Source: Halanaerobiaceae bacterium (GTDB lineage: Bacteria; Bacillota; Halanaerobiia; Halanaerobiales; Halarsenatibacteraceae). From it: a stretch of 59,421 bases of DNA. A model generated the notes under the pieces. It did not search any database, had not been told where the DNA came from, and saw only the letters and a program-made list of their open reading frames with translations. Below, in pieces: positions 8,731 through 18,218 of the stretch. How positions within the stretch are numbered: the first letter of the stretch is position 1; each line of letters begins with the position of its first letter. Position numbers and translations under genes: made by a program. Where the stretch lies: positions 1 to 59,421 of the forward strand of contig PWDW01000160.1 of NCBI GenBank assembly GCA_003553225.1, in the 5' to 3' direction.

Positions 8731-9549
8731 ATGGAGTATCGCAGTTTGAGTTCGGGAGATCAAATTCCGGCCCTGGGATTTGGGACCTGGCAGATCAAGG
8801 GTGATGATTGTGTGTGGGCGGTAAAAAAAGCTTTAGAAACCGGTTATCGTCATCTTGATACCGCCGATGCCTATAATAATCACAGGGAAGTGGGACAGGC
8901 CCTAAAAGAATCAGGTCTGGACCGGGAAGAGGTATTTATTACCTCCAAGGTATTTCGAAGCAGCTTAAAAAAAGAACAGGTGCTTTCTGCAGGTAAGAGA
9001 TTTCTGCAGGAACTGGAGATTGATTATCTTGATCTGCTGCTGATTCACTGGCCCAACAGCAGGGTTCCGATGGAGGAGACTCTTGCGGGCCTGAACCGCC
9101 TGCAGGAAGAGGGAATAACCAGAAATATTGGGGTCAGCAATTTTACCATAAATCATCTAAAAGAGGCCCGGGAAAAAAGTTCAGCCCCCATTACCTGCAA
9201 CCAGGTTGAATTTCATCCCTATTTATATCAAAAAGAACTCCTGGAGTACTGTAAACAGCATGATATTGTTTTAACTGCTTACAGTCCCCTGGCCCGGGGA
9301 GATGTTTTTTCTGATCCGGAAATTACCGATTTGAGCAGAGAATGTGAATGCAGTCCGGCTCAGCTGGTCCTGCGGTGGCTGCTGGATAAGGAAATAGTTG
9401 TGATTCCCAAGGCTTCTTCAAAAGCTCATATTAAAGATAATTTTCAGACCTTAAATCTGGATCTGCCAGCTGAAATAAAAGATACACTTGATGATAAAGA
9501 TGAACACCAGAGATTATTAGATCCACCTTTTGGTGAATTTGATAAATAA
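8731..9549 (+). CDS. Aldo/keto reductase (AKR family)
   Basis: This 272-residue NADPH-dependent carbonyl reductase has a TIM-barrel fold. The catalytic tetrad is complete: Asp43 and Tyr48 in HLDTADAYNN, Lys73 in FITSKV and His106 in LLIHWP. Cofactor-binding signatures NIGVSNF and IPKASSKAHIKDN are present near residues 130 and 227. Length and motifs fit the AKR5-type 2,5-diketo-gluconate reductase/glyoxal reductase group, but substrate is broad in this family and cannot be assigned. AGGAGGG is well placed before the ATG. It is probably monocistronic; clpB follows behind its own promoter. Confidence 0.9.
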   Translation: MEYRSLSSGDQIPALGFGTWQIKGDDCVWAVKKALETGYRHLDTADAYNNHREVGQALKESGLDREEVFITSKVFRSSLKKEQVLSAGKRFLQELEIDYLDLLLIHWPNSRVPMEETLAGLNRLQEEGITRNIGVSNFTINHLKEAREKSSAPITCNQVEFHPYLYQKELLEYCKQHDIVLTAYSPLARGDVFSDPEITDLSRECECSPAQLVLRWLLDKEIVVIPKASSKAHIKDNFQTLNLDLPAEIKDTLDDKDEHQRLLDPPFGEFDK

Positions 9550-9660
9550 AATCTGAGGACATCCTGATGGGGCAAGAATGGTATAAAATAATTATTTTTC
9601 TCCGGGGGCTAAAAGTGATGTTCATTTTAGGTCCCGGTATTTTTATCCGAAAAAATTAAC

Positions 9661-9690
9661 TTTGACTTTCTTTGACTTTTATATTATAAT
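9661..9690 (+). promoter_or_regulatory. Sigma-A promoter of clpB overlapped by a CtsR-type operator
   Basis: TTGACT (9662-9667), a 17-bp spacer and TATAAT (9685-9690) make a near-consensus housekeeping promoter. The -35 region and spacer hold a direct repeat TTTGACT-TTC-TTTGACT (9661-9677). Its complement is AGTCAAA-GAA-AGTCAAA, which fits the CtsR heptad operator (A/G)GTCAAA-NAN-(A/G)GTCAAA. Repressor binding here would block RNA polymerase, as in Bacillus clp genes. No ctsR gene is in the window. Confidence 0.85.
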
Positions 9691-9761
9691 ATAGCTGACG
9701 GTAATTAAGTATGAATTATAATTAAACATCAGGAAGCAAATTTTTTCGGAGGTAGATAGTT

Positions 9762-12362
9762 ATGAAAATGGATAACTTTACAAGACGGGCTCAGGAAAGT
9801 CTTGCTGAAGCACAGCATCTGGCCGAAGACAACAACAATCAGGAGATATATCCGGCTCATCTTTTTTCGAGTCTGGTGGCTCAGGATGAAGGTATTGTAA
9901 GGCCTATTCTCGAAAAGCTGGGTATAAATATCAAATCTTTTAAAAAAGACCTGCAGGGTATAATTGACAGCCTGCCCCAGGTTTATTCAGATGATGAGGG
10001 ACAGTTATATATGTCCCGGCAGTTAAGCAATGTTATTCGGCAGAGCAGAAAGCAGGCCCAGCAGATGGGGGATGATTATATCTCCAGTGAACATTTTCTT
10101 CTGGGACTTCTGGCCGATAATAAAAGTAAAACTGCCGAACTTTTTTCCGCCAAACAAATAACTCTGTCCCGGACCAAAGAGGTGATTGAGGAGATCAGAG
10201 ATGGGGCCCAGGTAACATCAGAACAGGCCGAGGACCAATATCAGGTTTTAGAAAAGTATACCATTGATATAACCGAAAGGGCCAGGGAGGGTGATCTGGA
10301 TCCGGTTATTGGCCGGGAAAACTCCATCCGTCGAATCATGCAGGTCCTGTCCCGGAGGAGAAAGAATAATCCGGTATTAATTGGAGAACCGGGAGTTGGT
10401 AAAACCGCTATTGTAGAAGGCCTGGCCCAGCGTGTGGTTCAGGGAGATGTTCCCGAAGCTCTACACAATAAGAGATTAATTTCTCTGGATATGGGTTCTT
10501 TGATTGCCGGCACCAAGTATCGTGGTGAATTTGAGGATCGTCTGAAATCTGTCATCAAAGAAATCAAAAAAGCGGAAGGTGAGATAATTCTGTTTATTGA
10601 TGAAATGCATACTCTGGTGGGCGCCGGAGCTACTGAAGGCTCAATGGATGCCGCAAATCTGTTAAAACCAGCACTGGCCCGCGGAGAGCTGCACTGTATT
10701 GGGGCCACCACCCTCCAGGAATTCAAAAAACACATTGAAAAGGATGCAGCTCTGGAGCGGCGTTTTCAGCCGGTTAAAATTGATGAACCTTCAGTGGAAG
10801 ATACAGTTTCCATACTGCGGGGGCTGAGAGAGAAATATGAAATTCATCATGGAGTAAGATTCAAAGATTCAGCTCTGGTAGCGGCCGCCGAACTTTCAGA
10901 GCGCTATCTTACGGAAAGGTTTCAGCCTGATAAGGCAATTGATTTGATCGATGAGGCGGCCTCAAAATTGAGAATTGATATGGATTCCATGCCCCTGGAG
11001 ATTGAAGAACTTAACCGCCGGATCAGTCGTCTGGAAATTGAAAAAGAAAACCTAAAACAGGAAGAAGACGAGCAGTCCCGGGAGCGGCTGGAAGATATTA
11101 AAAAAGAGATAAGTGAACTGAAGGAAAAGCGGGATCCCCTGATGGCTAAGTGGAACAGTGAAAAAGATTTAATTCAGCGCCGCCGGGAACTGCAGGAAGA
11201 AATGGATGACCTGAAGGTAAAAATCGAGAATGCCGAACGGGAGGCTGAATATGAAAAAGCGGCCCGTCTTAAGTATGGGCAGCTGAATGAACTTCAGCAG
11301 GAACTGGATGAGGTTGATGAGAAAATTAACAACCTGGAAGCCAGTCAGAATATTGTCCGGGAGGAGGTAACCGAGGAAGATATTGCGGAAATTGTTGCTT
11401 CCTGGACCGATATTCCGGTGCGCAAAGTTATGGAAGATGAAAAAGACAAACTTATACATCTGGAAGATGAGCTTGCAGAACGGGTGGTTGGTCAGAAAGA
11501 GGCAATTAATGCGGTAAGTAATGCTATTCGCCGTTCTCGCACCGGTTTGCAGGAAAGAGACCGGCCCCTTGGTTCCTTCATATTCATGGGACCTACCGGG
11601 GTGGGAAAAACTGAGCTGGCCAAGACTCTTGCCGCCTACATGTTTGATGATGAAAGGTCACTGGTCAGACTGGATATGTCTGAATATATGGAGCGTCATG
11701 CTGTAGCTAAACTGATTGGTTCACCCCCTGGTTATGTGGGTTTTGAAGAAGGGGGCCAGCTGACCGAAAAGATCAGGCGTCAGCCCTATTCTGTAATTTT
11801 ATTGGATGAAATTGAGAAGGCTCATCCCGATGTCTTTAACATCCTGCTGCAGATTCTGGATGATGGTCTGCTGACTGACAGTCAGGGCAATGAGGTTGAT
11901 TTTAGAAACACCATTATAATTATGACTTCCAATCTGGGTTCACAGTATATCAAAGATCTGGAGGATGAACAGGAGATTAGAAAACAGGTAACAGAAGCTC
12001 TGGAAAACAACTTCCGGCCCGAGTTTATAAACCGTATCGATGAACAGATAATCTTCCACTCTCTGAGCAGAGAACATCTGCTCAAGATTGTGGACCTAAA
12101 GCTGGAAGATCTCAGAGAACTGCTTGCTGACCGAAATCTGGATCTTAAGGTAACTGACCGGGCCAAAGAAGAAATTATGGAACTCGGTTATGATCCCACC
12201 TATGGAGCACGACCTCTGAACAGAGTAATTCAGAAGTATATAAAGGATAAGCTGGCTCTGGAGATGCTGGAAGATGAAGTAAAGGAAGAGTCTGTGGTTA
12301 ATGTGGATTATGATAAAGCCTCAGAGGAGTTTGTTTTTACGGTTAAAGCAAAAGCCGCTTAA
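9762..12362 (+). CDS. clpB: ATP-dependent disaggregase chaperone ClpB
   Basis: This 866-residue Hsp100 protein works as a hexamer with DnaK to pull proteins out of aggregates. The order is: Clp N-domain repeats (1-145), first AAA+ module with Walker A GEPGVGKT near 208 and Walker [10 protein letters not shown], a long coiled-coil middle domain (about 400-530, rich in Glu/Lys/Arg heptads) specific to ClpB/Hsp104, second AAA+ module with GPTGVGKT near 609 and [10 protein letters not shown], then the C-terminal small domain. Full family length. Transcription is predicted to be heat-induced through the CtsR-like site 70-100 bp upstream. GGAGG precedes the ATG at 9762; an in-frame ATG two codons later is the alternative. 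Confidence 0.98.
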   Translation: MKMDNFTRRAQESLAEAQHLAEDNNNQEIYPAHLFSSLVAQDEGIVRPILEKLGINIKSFKKDLQGIIDSLPQVYSDDEGQLYMSRQLSNVIRQSRKQAQQMGDDYISSEHFLLGLLADNKSKTAELFSAKQITLSRTKEVIEEIRDGAQVTSEQAEDQYQVLEKYTIDITERAREGDLDPVIGRENSIRRIMQVLSRRRKNNPVLIGEPGVGKTAIVEGLAQRVVQGDVPEALHNKRLISLDMGSLIAGTKYRGEFEDRLKSVIKEIKKAEGEIILFIDEMHTLVGAGATEGSMDAANLLKPALARGELHCIGATTLQEFKKHIEKDAALERRFQPVKIDEPSVEDTVSILRGLREKYEIHHGVRFKDSALVAAAELSERYLTERFQPDKAIDLIDEAASKLRIDMDSMPLEIEELNRRISRLEIEKENLKQEEDEQSRERLEDIKKEISELKEKRDPLMAKWNSEKDLIQRRRELQEEMDDLKVKIENAEREAEYEKAARLKYGQLNELQQELDEVDEKINNLEASQNIVREEVTEEDIAEIVASWTDIPVRKVMEDEKDKLIHLEDELAERVVGQKEAINAVSNAIRRSRTGLQERDRPLGSFIFMGPTGVGKTELAKTLAAYMFDDERSLVRLDMSEYMERHAVAKLIGSPPGYVGFEEGGQLTEKIRRQPYSVILLDEIEKAHPDVFNILLQILDDGLLTDSQGNEVDFRNTIIIMTSNLGSQYIKDLEDEQEIRKQVTEALENNFRPEFINRIDEQIIFHSLSREHLLKIVDLKLEDLRELLADRNLDLKVTDRAKEEIMELGYDPTYGARPLNRVIQKYIKDKLALEMLEDEVKEESVVNVDYDKASEEFVFTVKAKAA

Positions 12363-12398
12363 TTTTATAAAACAGACCAAAAAGCCAAAAGAAAAGCC

Positions 12399-12443
12399 AA
12401 CCCCGGCCGGCCAGTTTTTATTCTGGAGAGGCCGGGTTTTTTT
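12399..12443 (+). terminator. Rho-independent terminator after clpB
   Basis: CCCGGCC and GGCCGGG pair around an inner CCAG/CTGG stem with a small asymmetric bulge. TTTTTTT follows. It lies about 40 bases past the clpB stop. Confidence 0.85.
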
Positions 12444-12856
12444 AATGGTAAACTATTTTTGTTTGTTCTCTATAAATATAAATAATGTGAATTCAGCCTG
12501 CTATTTAATTATTTTTAAATTTTTTTAAGTGTATTAAACCTGTTCTTAAATAAAGGTGGGGATAAATCGATATTTTTTTACACATCAGATTTGTTTTCAG
12601 CCCTATATAGTTATACAATAAGAGATACAATAAGAAATATAAAGAATCATGTATCTCTCAGTTTAAATAATGGTTTCCCGCTGCAGCTGGTATCTATTAA
12701 CCGTTAAGCAGCTGCCCTAATGTTGCCAGTGGTTTTGAAGAAGAATCAGATTCAAAAATATAAATCTCAGTTTATTAATAAAAATAGCTGTCTTTAGGTT
12801 CATAAAGATTGTTTTTCAAAAGAACAAAAAGGAACAAAAAAAGGAGCTGCAGTAGA
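12444..12856. other. AT-rich intergenic leader with a 9-bp hairpin
   Basis: No gene is supported. A perfect 9-bp inverted repeat AGAGATACA (12621-12629) / TGTATCTCT (12650-12658) spans a 20-base loop. A further GCAGCTG...CAGCTGC pair lies at about 12680-12715. These may structure the leader of the nucleotidase mRNA; no known riboswitch is recognised. Confidence 0.35.
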
Positions 12857-14896
12857 ATGAGAAAAATTTTTTTTATTACCGGGGGACAGGGAATGCTCCA
12901 GTCCGCTAAAAAAACAAAAGTAATTTCTGTTATGCTGTTTATACTGATAATTTTGTCTTTTTCTGTTACATTTAGCTCTTTTTGGGGAAGGGTGAATCAA
13001 GTTCGCTCAGAAGAAATTAACTTCACAATCTTACACACCAATGATGAACATTCGGCTCTTATCCCCCACTCTCCTGCTGTGGATCACGATCCTCTGACTG
13101 ATGATCCAGAAATGGATCCCACCCGGGGCGGGTTTGCCCGTTTGGGCTCTGCAGCAGCAGATATAAGGGCCCGCAAAGAGGAAAAGCAGGAACCGGTCTT
13201 TCTTTTAAATGCAGGTGATTTTATAGGAGGTTCTCTTTTTGGCTGGTTAAGTCTTCGAAATCAAGCTCCGGAACTGAAACTTCTGCAGGAAATAGGTTAT
13301 GATGTGGCGGTGATCGGAAACCATGAATTTGATTATGGACCGGATATCCTGGCCGATTATCTCCGGGAGGCAGGTTACCCGGAAGCTCATGATAGCACGG
13401 TGATCCTGGCTTCAAATGTGGAACCTCCGGTTGACCACCCCCTTTCGGCTGAAAATCTTATCCGGTATACTCAGATCATGGAAGTAGCGGATGAATTTAC
13501 TATGGGCCTGTTCTCGCTGGTGGGCAAAGATGCAGTTGAGGTTATGGCTGACAGTGGAGAAGTGAGCTTTACCGATCAGCATCAGACAGCACATCGGAAA
13601 GTAGATTTTCTGAAAGAACAGGGTGCTGATATCATTGTGGCTGTTACTCATTCCGGGGTCCAGGAAGACAAAGAACTGGCCCGGGAGGTTGAAAATATAG
13701 ATTTGATAGTGGGTGGTCATTCTCACACACCACTTTATGAACCACTTCAGGTGGATAACACTATCATAGTTCAGGCCGGAGCATATCTTGATTATCTGGG
13801 CCAGCTGGAGTTGGCCTATGATGTGGAGGAACAAAAACTGAGAATTCGTAATAATGATCATACACCTTTTTTAATTCCTCTGGATAGCACGGTACAGCCG
13901 GAACCTCAAATAGCTGAACTGATCGCGGAATACCAGCAGGAACTCAATAATCTGATTGCTGAAATGAGTGGGGGTCTTTATGAGGATGTTATGGATCCGG
14001 TTGCTCAGTCTGATTTTACAATTAGAAGTTATCCCTCGGCTGAAGAAACTCCGGGGGGTAATTTTGTCCCTGATGCCATGCGCCTGGTTACCGAAGAGAT
14101 AACCGGACAGCAGGTGGATATAGCAGTTCAGGCCAGTGGTAATATAAGAAAAAATATTATTCCGGGCCGGGAGGGATATATTGCACTTTATGATTTAGTG
14201 GAGGCTGTGGGCCTGGGTCTGGGCAGTGATGGTTATCCCGGTTATCCTGTGGTTTCTGTATATTTTACGGGTAGGGAAATAAGCTATATTCTGGAGGTTG
14301 CCGTCCTGCTGGAAGAGCTGATGGGTGATCATTACTTTCTGCAGTTTTCTGGACTCTATTATGACTATAATCCGGCTGATGCTGTTTTAATGCAGCTTCC
14401 ATTTCTTAATATTCCCCTGCCCACCACCCGGGCTGTTAAAAATGCAGGTATATACAGAGGGGCCGGAATACAGCCTGCAGCAAGAAATAATGAATTTGAA
14501 ATTCTAAAGGGAGATGAAAATAAGCTTTATCATCTGGTTACTGATTCCTATATTTTTTCTTTTTTACCTCTGGCCGAAGAAATGCTCCCTCAGGTGGAAT
14601 TTACCCCCCGATTTGAGGATGGAACTCCTCTTTCTATGTCAGAAATAGATAAATTGAAGGTGGAATTCCGGGACCGTGAGTTAAAGGTCTGGGAGACTGT
14701 GGTGATGTATGCAGATTCATTGAGCCGGGAGGATTCAGAAATGAATAACAGGACAGGGGTGATTCCGGATTATTATAGTGCTCAGGCCCAGCGGATTAAT
14801 AAGGTACAGACTTTTGGCTATCAAAACTGGCTTATTCTGACAGCTGTCCTCTTTGCAGCAGCCGGAGCTGTGGTTATCTGGAGACATAAAAGTTAG
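12857..14896 (+). CDS. Membrane-anchored 5'-nucleotidase / 2',3'-cyclic phosphodiesterase-like protein
   Basis: This 679-residue extracytoplasmic enzyme is expected to hydrolyse nucleotides or related phosphoesters for phosphate and nucleoside scavenging. A basic N-terminus and hydrophobic segment (ISVMLFILIILSFSVTF) form a signal sequence or anchor. The calcineurin-like metallophosphatase domain carries LHTNDEHS, NAGDFIGGS, GNHEFDYG, VTHSG and GGHSHTP. A 5'-nucleotidase C-terminal domain follows (about 350-600). A C-terminal helix (WLILTAVLFAAAGAVVIW) and RHK tail anchor it. The common LHTNDxHG has Ser for Gly here, but metal ligands appear intact. I chose 12857 because AAGGAG precedes it; the in-frame ATG at 12809 would add a 16-residue, strongly basic extension with no site. 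Confidence 0.88.
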   Translation: MRKIFFITGGQGMLQSAKKTKVISVMLFILIILSFSVTFSSFWGRVNQVRSEEINFTILHTNDEHSALIPHSPAVDHDPLTDDPEMDPTRGGFARLGSAAADIRARKEEKQEPVFLLNAGDFIGGSLFGWLSLRNQAPELKLLQEIGYDVAVIGNHEFDYGPDILADYLREAGYPEAHDSTVILASNVEPPVDHPLSAENLIRYTQIMEVADEFTMGLFSLVGKDAVEVMADSGEVSFTDQHQTAHRKVDFLKEQGADIIVAVTHSGVQEDKELAREVENIDLIVGGHSHTPLYEPLQVDNTIIVQAGAYLDYLGQLELAYDVEEQKLRIRNNDHTPFLIPLDSTVQPEPQIAELIAEYQQELNNLIAEMSGGLYEDVMDPVAQSDFTIRSYPSAEETPGGNFVPDAMRLVTEEITGQQVDIAVQASGNIRKNIIPGREGYIALYDLVEAVGLGLGSDGYPGYPVVSVYFTGREISYILEVAVLLEELMGDHYFLQFSGLYYDYNPADAVLMQLPFLNIPLPTTRAVKNAGIYRGAGIQPAARNNEFEILKGDENKLYHLVTDSYIFSFLPLAEEMLPQVEFTPRFEDGTPLSMSEIDKLKVEFRDRELKVWETVVMYADSLSREDSEMNNRTGVIPDYYSAQAQRINKVQTFGYQNWLILTAVLFAAAGAVVIWRHKS

Positions 14897-14958
14897 ACTC
14901 CTGAATTTTTTGAGAATGGATTTAAACCTTCTATGAAAAAGATTAAAAAAATAAAAAA

Positions 14959-15090
14959 TTGGCAGCTTATTTCCTGCAGGAATTAGCCAAACAGAAAGCA
15001 GGTTTATCAAAAGATTTGAGAGAAAGGGCAATAATTAATAAACTAACCCAAATAGCATTTGATATTCCAGTGTTTTCAAATAAGGTGTAA
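14959..15090 (+). other. Possible gene remnant of about 43 codons
   Basis: The frame AAYFLQELAKQKAGL...VFSNKV ends at a stop at 15090. It has protein-like composition (amphipathic helix, few rare residues) but no ribosome binding site at its TTG, and a stop codon sits 12 bases upstream. It may be the tail of a lost gene; I do not recognise the family. Confidence 0.25.
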
Positions 15091-15214
15091 AAAGCTGTAA
15101 TAATTCACAGATTAAAAAGAAAGAGTTGTATCTTGGAAAATTTGATGATAATCTAATAATAGAAAAGATAGTTATTATTTTTATTCTAACTAAAAAAACA
15201 GGGAGGAATTAATT

Positions 15215-16324
15215 GTGAATTTATTGGAAAATATTCAGGGAATTTTATTGATGGGACCAGGGCCCAGTAGTGTTCATCCAATGACCTATTATGCACTTAG
15301 CCGGCCGACACTTGGCCATCTTGATCCATATTTTATTAATATTATGGATGAGATAAAATCGTATCTCAAGGAAATAATGGGCACTGAAAACAATGTTACT
15401 ATTCCAGTATCCGGAACAGGTTCTGCGGCAATGGAAGCATCATTTGTCAATGTAATTGAACCCGGTGATAAAGTGTTAGTTCTTATTAATGGTGTTTTTG
15501 GTACTCGTATGGTAGATGTAGCGGAGCGTTTAGGTGCTGATGTAGATACAATTGAATTTAAATGGGGAACCAGTGTACAACCTGAAGAAGTGGAAAAAAA
15601 GTTAAACAATGAATCATACAAACTAGTGGCTGTAGTACATGCGGAAACTTCTACAGGTGTTTGTAATCCTGTAGAGCAGATTGGAGATATTGTGTCAAAA
15701 ACCGAGAGTATTTTTCTTGTTGATGCCGTAACAAGTCTTGGTGGTATGCCGGTTGAAGTAGATGAATGGGGAGTGGATATTTGTTATAGTGGAAGTCAAA
15801 AATGTTTATCCTGTCCTCCAGGAGTATCGCCGATTACTTTTTCTGATAAAGCTTTAGCTGCTTTAAATAATCGTAAAAATAAAGTACCGAACTGGTATCT
15901 TGATTTTAGTATGATTATAAAATATTGGGAAGGTGAAAAACGTTCCTATCATCATACTGCTCCCATAAATATGTTATATGGTCTTTATCAGGCCTTAAAA
16001 CTTATTTTAGATGAAGGGTTAAATAATGTATATAAAAGACATCAGGATAATCATGAAAAACTGGTTAAAGGTTTAGAGAGTTTAGGAATTGATATGCTTG
16101 TTGAACCAGATTTTAGATTGCCGATGTTAAATGCAGTTATAGTACCCGATGGTGCTGATGAAGCTGAAATTAGAAAAAAACTGCTTGAAGAATATCAGAT
16201 TGAAATTGGAGCAGGTCTTGGCCCCTTAGCGGGAAAAATTTTAAGAATTGGGCTTATGGGTCATACTGCCCGGAAACATAATGTTGAGCGTCTGCTGACA
16301 GCTTTAGAGAACATATTGAATTAA
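15215..16324 (+). CDS. Class V pyridoxal-phosphate aminotransferase (alanine-glyoxylate/serine-pyruvate type)
   Basis: This 369-residue fold-type I PLP enzyme belongs to the AGT/SPT branch. The N-terminal block LLMGPGPSSVHPMTYYALSRPTLGHLDP is the family signature for substrate entry. The ring-stacking and phosphate-binding SGTGSAAMEA lies near 67-76, Asp170 (FLVDAVTS) should bind the pyridine nitrogen, and Lys196 in SGSQKCL forms the Schiff base. Members exchange amino groups between Ala or Ser and glyoxylate or pyruvate; some act in purine catabolism (ureidoglycine) or phosphonate metabolism. No neighbour fixes the role. The start is GTG at 15215 after GGGAGG. Codon use is more AT-rich than in the genes on either side. 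Confidence 0.9.
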   Translation: MNLLENIQGILLMGPGPSSVHPMTYYALSRPTLGHLDPYFINIMDEIKSYLKEIMGTENNVTIPVSGTGSAAMEASFVNVIEPGDKVLVLINGVFGTRMVDVAERLGADVDTIEFKWGTSVQPEEVEKKLNNESYKLVAVVHAETSTGVCNPVEQIGDIVSKTESIFLVDAVTSLGGMPVEVDEWGVDICYSGSQKCLSCPPGVSPITFSDKALAALNNRKNKVPNWYLDFSMIIKYWEGEKRSYHHTAPINMLYGLYQALKLILDEGLNNVYKRHQDNHEKLVKGLESLGIDMLVEPDFRLPMLNAVIVPDGADEAEIRKKLLEEYQIEIGAGLGPLAGKILRIGLMGHTARKHNVERLLTALENILN

Positions 16325-16842
16325 AAGATAAATTAAGGTCATAATGTTCATCTAAGCTAATAGCAGCAGCTTAAATCTTATTGTGGATATAGAGGAGAAC
16401 CTTAAAATTAAATAATTTCCTGAAAATAAATTAACATGAATAACTTAAATAACATAAATAATTATAAAAAGTTACCGTAAATACGGGATGATAAAACAAT
16501 ATTATATGATCGGTTATATCTTTATTAACATAAAAAATCAACATAGAAAAATAACACAGAAAAAAGATAAAGGGCTTAAGATGGAAAGTTATGAATATTT
16601 AAAGCCCCAGACCCCCAAAATTTGGCATCATAATTGTCTGGCAAGTAATTGTGCTTTTCATATTATAATGTTATAATGTAAAATACAGTTATTAAGCCCG
16701 GTTATTGATAGATCAATATGAATTATGTTATACTTTACATGTAATTTATTATATCCACTTAATAGATGATATATTAGTATCTCTATAAAATTTAGAAATT
16801 TTCATAAAAGTTTATGATTATTTTATTCAGGAAGTGATGTAA
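16325..16842. other. AT-rich intergenic region, nothing assigned
   Basis: About 500 bp without a supported gene. A 62-codon frame at 16488-16676 lacks a ribosome binding site and a recognisable product. No terminator hairpin or clear promoter pair is evident to me. Confidence 0.4.
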
Positions 16843-17403
16843 TTGAATGAAGAAGAATTTATGGATAAGGTTTCTGATGAAGTAGAAGAAAAATATAAAG
16901 AAGCCGTAACAGCATACAGTAAAGGTGATTTTGAAAAAAGCAGGGAGCTGCTGGAAGAAATTATAGAAAACAATCAGGATTTTGCTCCGGCCTATAATAA
17001 AATTGGAGTTATGGCCGTCTATGATGAGGATTTAGAAGAAGCAGAGCAGTGGTTTTCAAAAGCACTGAGTATTGATGATCAATATCTGCCCTCACTTTTA
17101 AATCTGGGCAATTTACACCAGAAAAAAGAGCACCGGGAACAGGCCCGCCGGATCTACCGGGAGATTATAAAAATTGATGATGAATATGGTCCGGCCTACA
17201 ATAATCTGGCAGCCCTGCATAAAGAAAAAGGTAATTTTAGTAAATCGGTAAAATTCATGAAAAAAGCACGCAAGTTCGGTGGTTTGAGCTATAAGCATGA
17301 CCCCAATAAACCAATATACAAAGAACCGGGGGTTATAGGATGTCTGGGTCTGGGGATTATTTTGATATTAACCCTGCTTTTTTTGTTCAGGTTCGGAATC
17401 TAG
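16843..17403 (+). CDS. Tetratricopeptide-repeat protein with C-terminal membrane anchor
   Basis: This 186-residue protein carries three to four TPR units over about residues 13-149, with the repeating AYSKGDFEKSRELLEE, APAYNKIGVMAVYDEDLEEAEQWF, LPSLLNLGNLHQKKEHREQA and PAYNNLAALHKEKGNFSKSV pattern. A tail helix follows (GLGIILILTLLFLF) that should anchor it with the repeats in the cytoplasm. TPRs mediate protein-protein contacts; no partner is identified. The start is TTG at 16843 behind AGGAAGTGA; the ATG at 16861 is the alternative. The next gene begins 44 bases on, so the pair may form an operon in which this protein scaffolds the small membrane protein. Confidence 0.82.
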   Translation: MNEEEFMDKVSDEVEEKYKEAVTAYSKGDFEKSRELLEEIIENNQDFAPAYNKIGVMAVYDEDLEEAEQWFSKALSIDDQYLPSLLNLGNLHQKKEHREQARRIYREIIKIDDEYGPAYNNLAALHKEKGNFSKSVKFMKKARKFGGLSYKHDPNKPIYKEPGVIGCLGLGIILILTLLFLFRFGI

Positions 17404-17447
17404 AATTTATATGATTTTATTAAAAAATTTTCAGGAGGTAATGAAGA

Positions 17448-17858
17448 GTGTTTAAGCAAAGAGATATGTATCTTGTAAGAGCAGGAAGGAGGGCCTCGGC
17501 AGCTGGTTTCTCCGCTCTGCTGATAGGAGTTGGTCTCTCACAAATAATGGAGCTCAATATTATTCTGTCTATTTTTATACCACTTGTTCTGGGCTATGTT
17601 TTTTTATCTTCCTACTGGGGAGGATACAAAACCCACCTGTGGTTTAATAAGTATCGTTACCGGATGCCGACCCGTCTGTGGTGGGGATTGAGATATCCGG
17701 TTATATTTTGTGGTGGTGTGCTGGGTATTTTCCTCTGGGGTTTTATGGAGCATTTCTTTCTGCTGATGGCTATAATGACCAAAGCCGATAGAGGACTTTT
17801 TTTATCCCAGCTGATTCTTATGCCCTATGTTGGTTCCTGGGTGGCAGCTAAAATTTAA
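17448..17858 (+). CDS. Uncharacterised integral membrane protein
   Basis: This 136-residue protein has about four membrane segments: ASAAGFSALLIGVGL, ILSIFIPLVLGYVFL, YPVIFCGGVLGIFLWGF to FFLLMAIM, and SQLILMPYVGSWVA. A conserved-looking loop WGGYKTHLWFNKYRYRMPTRLWWGLRYP is rich in Trp, Tyr and Arg. I do not recognise the family. The GTG start at 17448 follows CAGGAGG by about 10 bases; the ATG at 17441 opens a frame that stops after four codons. It follows the TPR gene and is closed by a terminator at about 18000. Confidence 0.75.
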   Translation: MFKQRDMYLVRAGRRASAAGFSALLIGVGLSQIMELNIILSIFIPLVLGYVFLSSYWGGYKTHLWFNKYRYRMPTRLWWGLRYPVIFCGGVLGIFLWGFMEHFFLLMAIMTKADRGLFLSQLILMPYVGSWVAAKI

Positions 17859-17998
17859 AATTGGTCAGTTATTAGCTGCAGGTTTATTGTGCACCATAGA
17901 CCTGACGAATTATTATTTCCGGAAGTGGTTTAGGCAAGAGATATAATGGTGCTGAATATGAGAGCTATGTGTAAGTAAATTTAATTAATGAATTTTTT

Positions 17999-18030
17999 AC
18001 TGGAGATTTTTATCTCCGGTTTATTTTTAT
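17999..18030 (+). terminator. Rho-independent terminator
   Basis: ACTGGAGAT pairs with ATCTCCGGT (one G-T pair) around a short T-rich loop, followed by TTATTTTTAT. It ends the TPR/membrane-protein unit. Between here and 18219 no gene is visible. Confidence 0.75.
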
Positions 18031-18218
18031 AGGGAATTTTTTTATCCGTTTTTTAACTGTATTTTCAGATAGCCCTATCAAGCTTTATAATAAAGAGCAG
18101 AGGAGTATAAGCATTATCAGCTGAGCGCAATACTTACCGGATGGTTCCAATACAGGACTCGAACAGCAGCCTAAAATTTATATAATTTTTAATACAAGAA
18201 AGGAAGGGATAATCAATT

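Noticed and set aside
16488-16676. 62-codon frame before the TPR gene
   Set aside because: Lacks a ribosome binding site and protein-like features; kept only as unassigned spacer.
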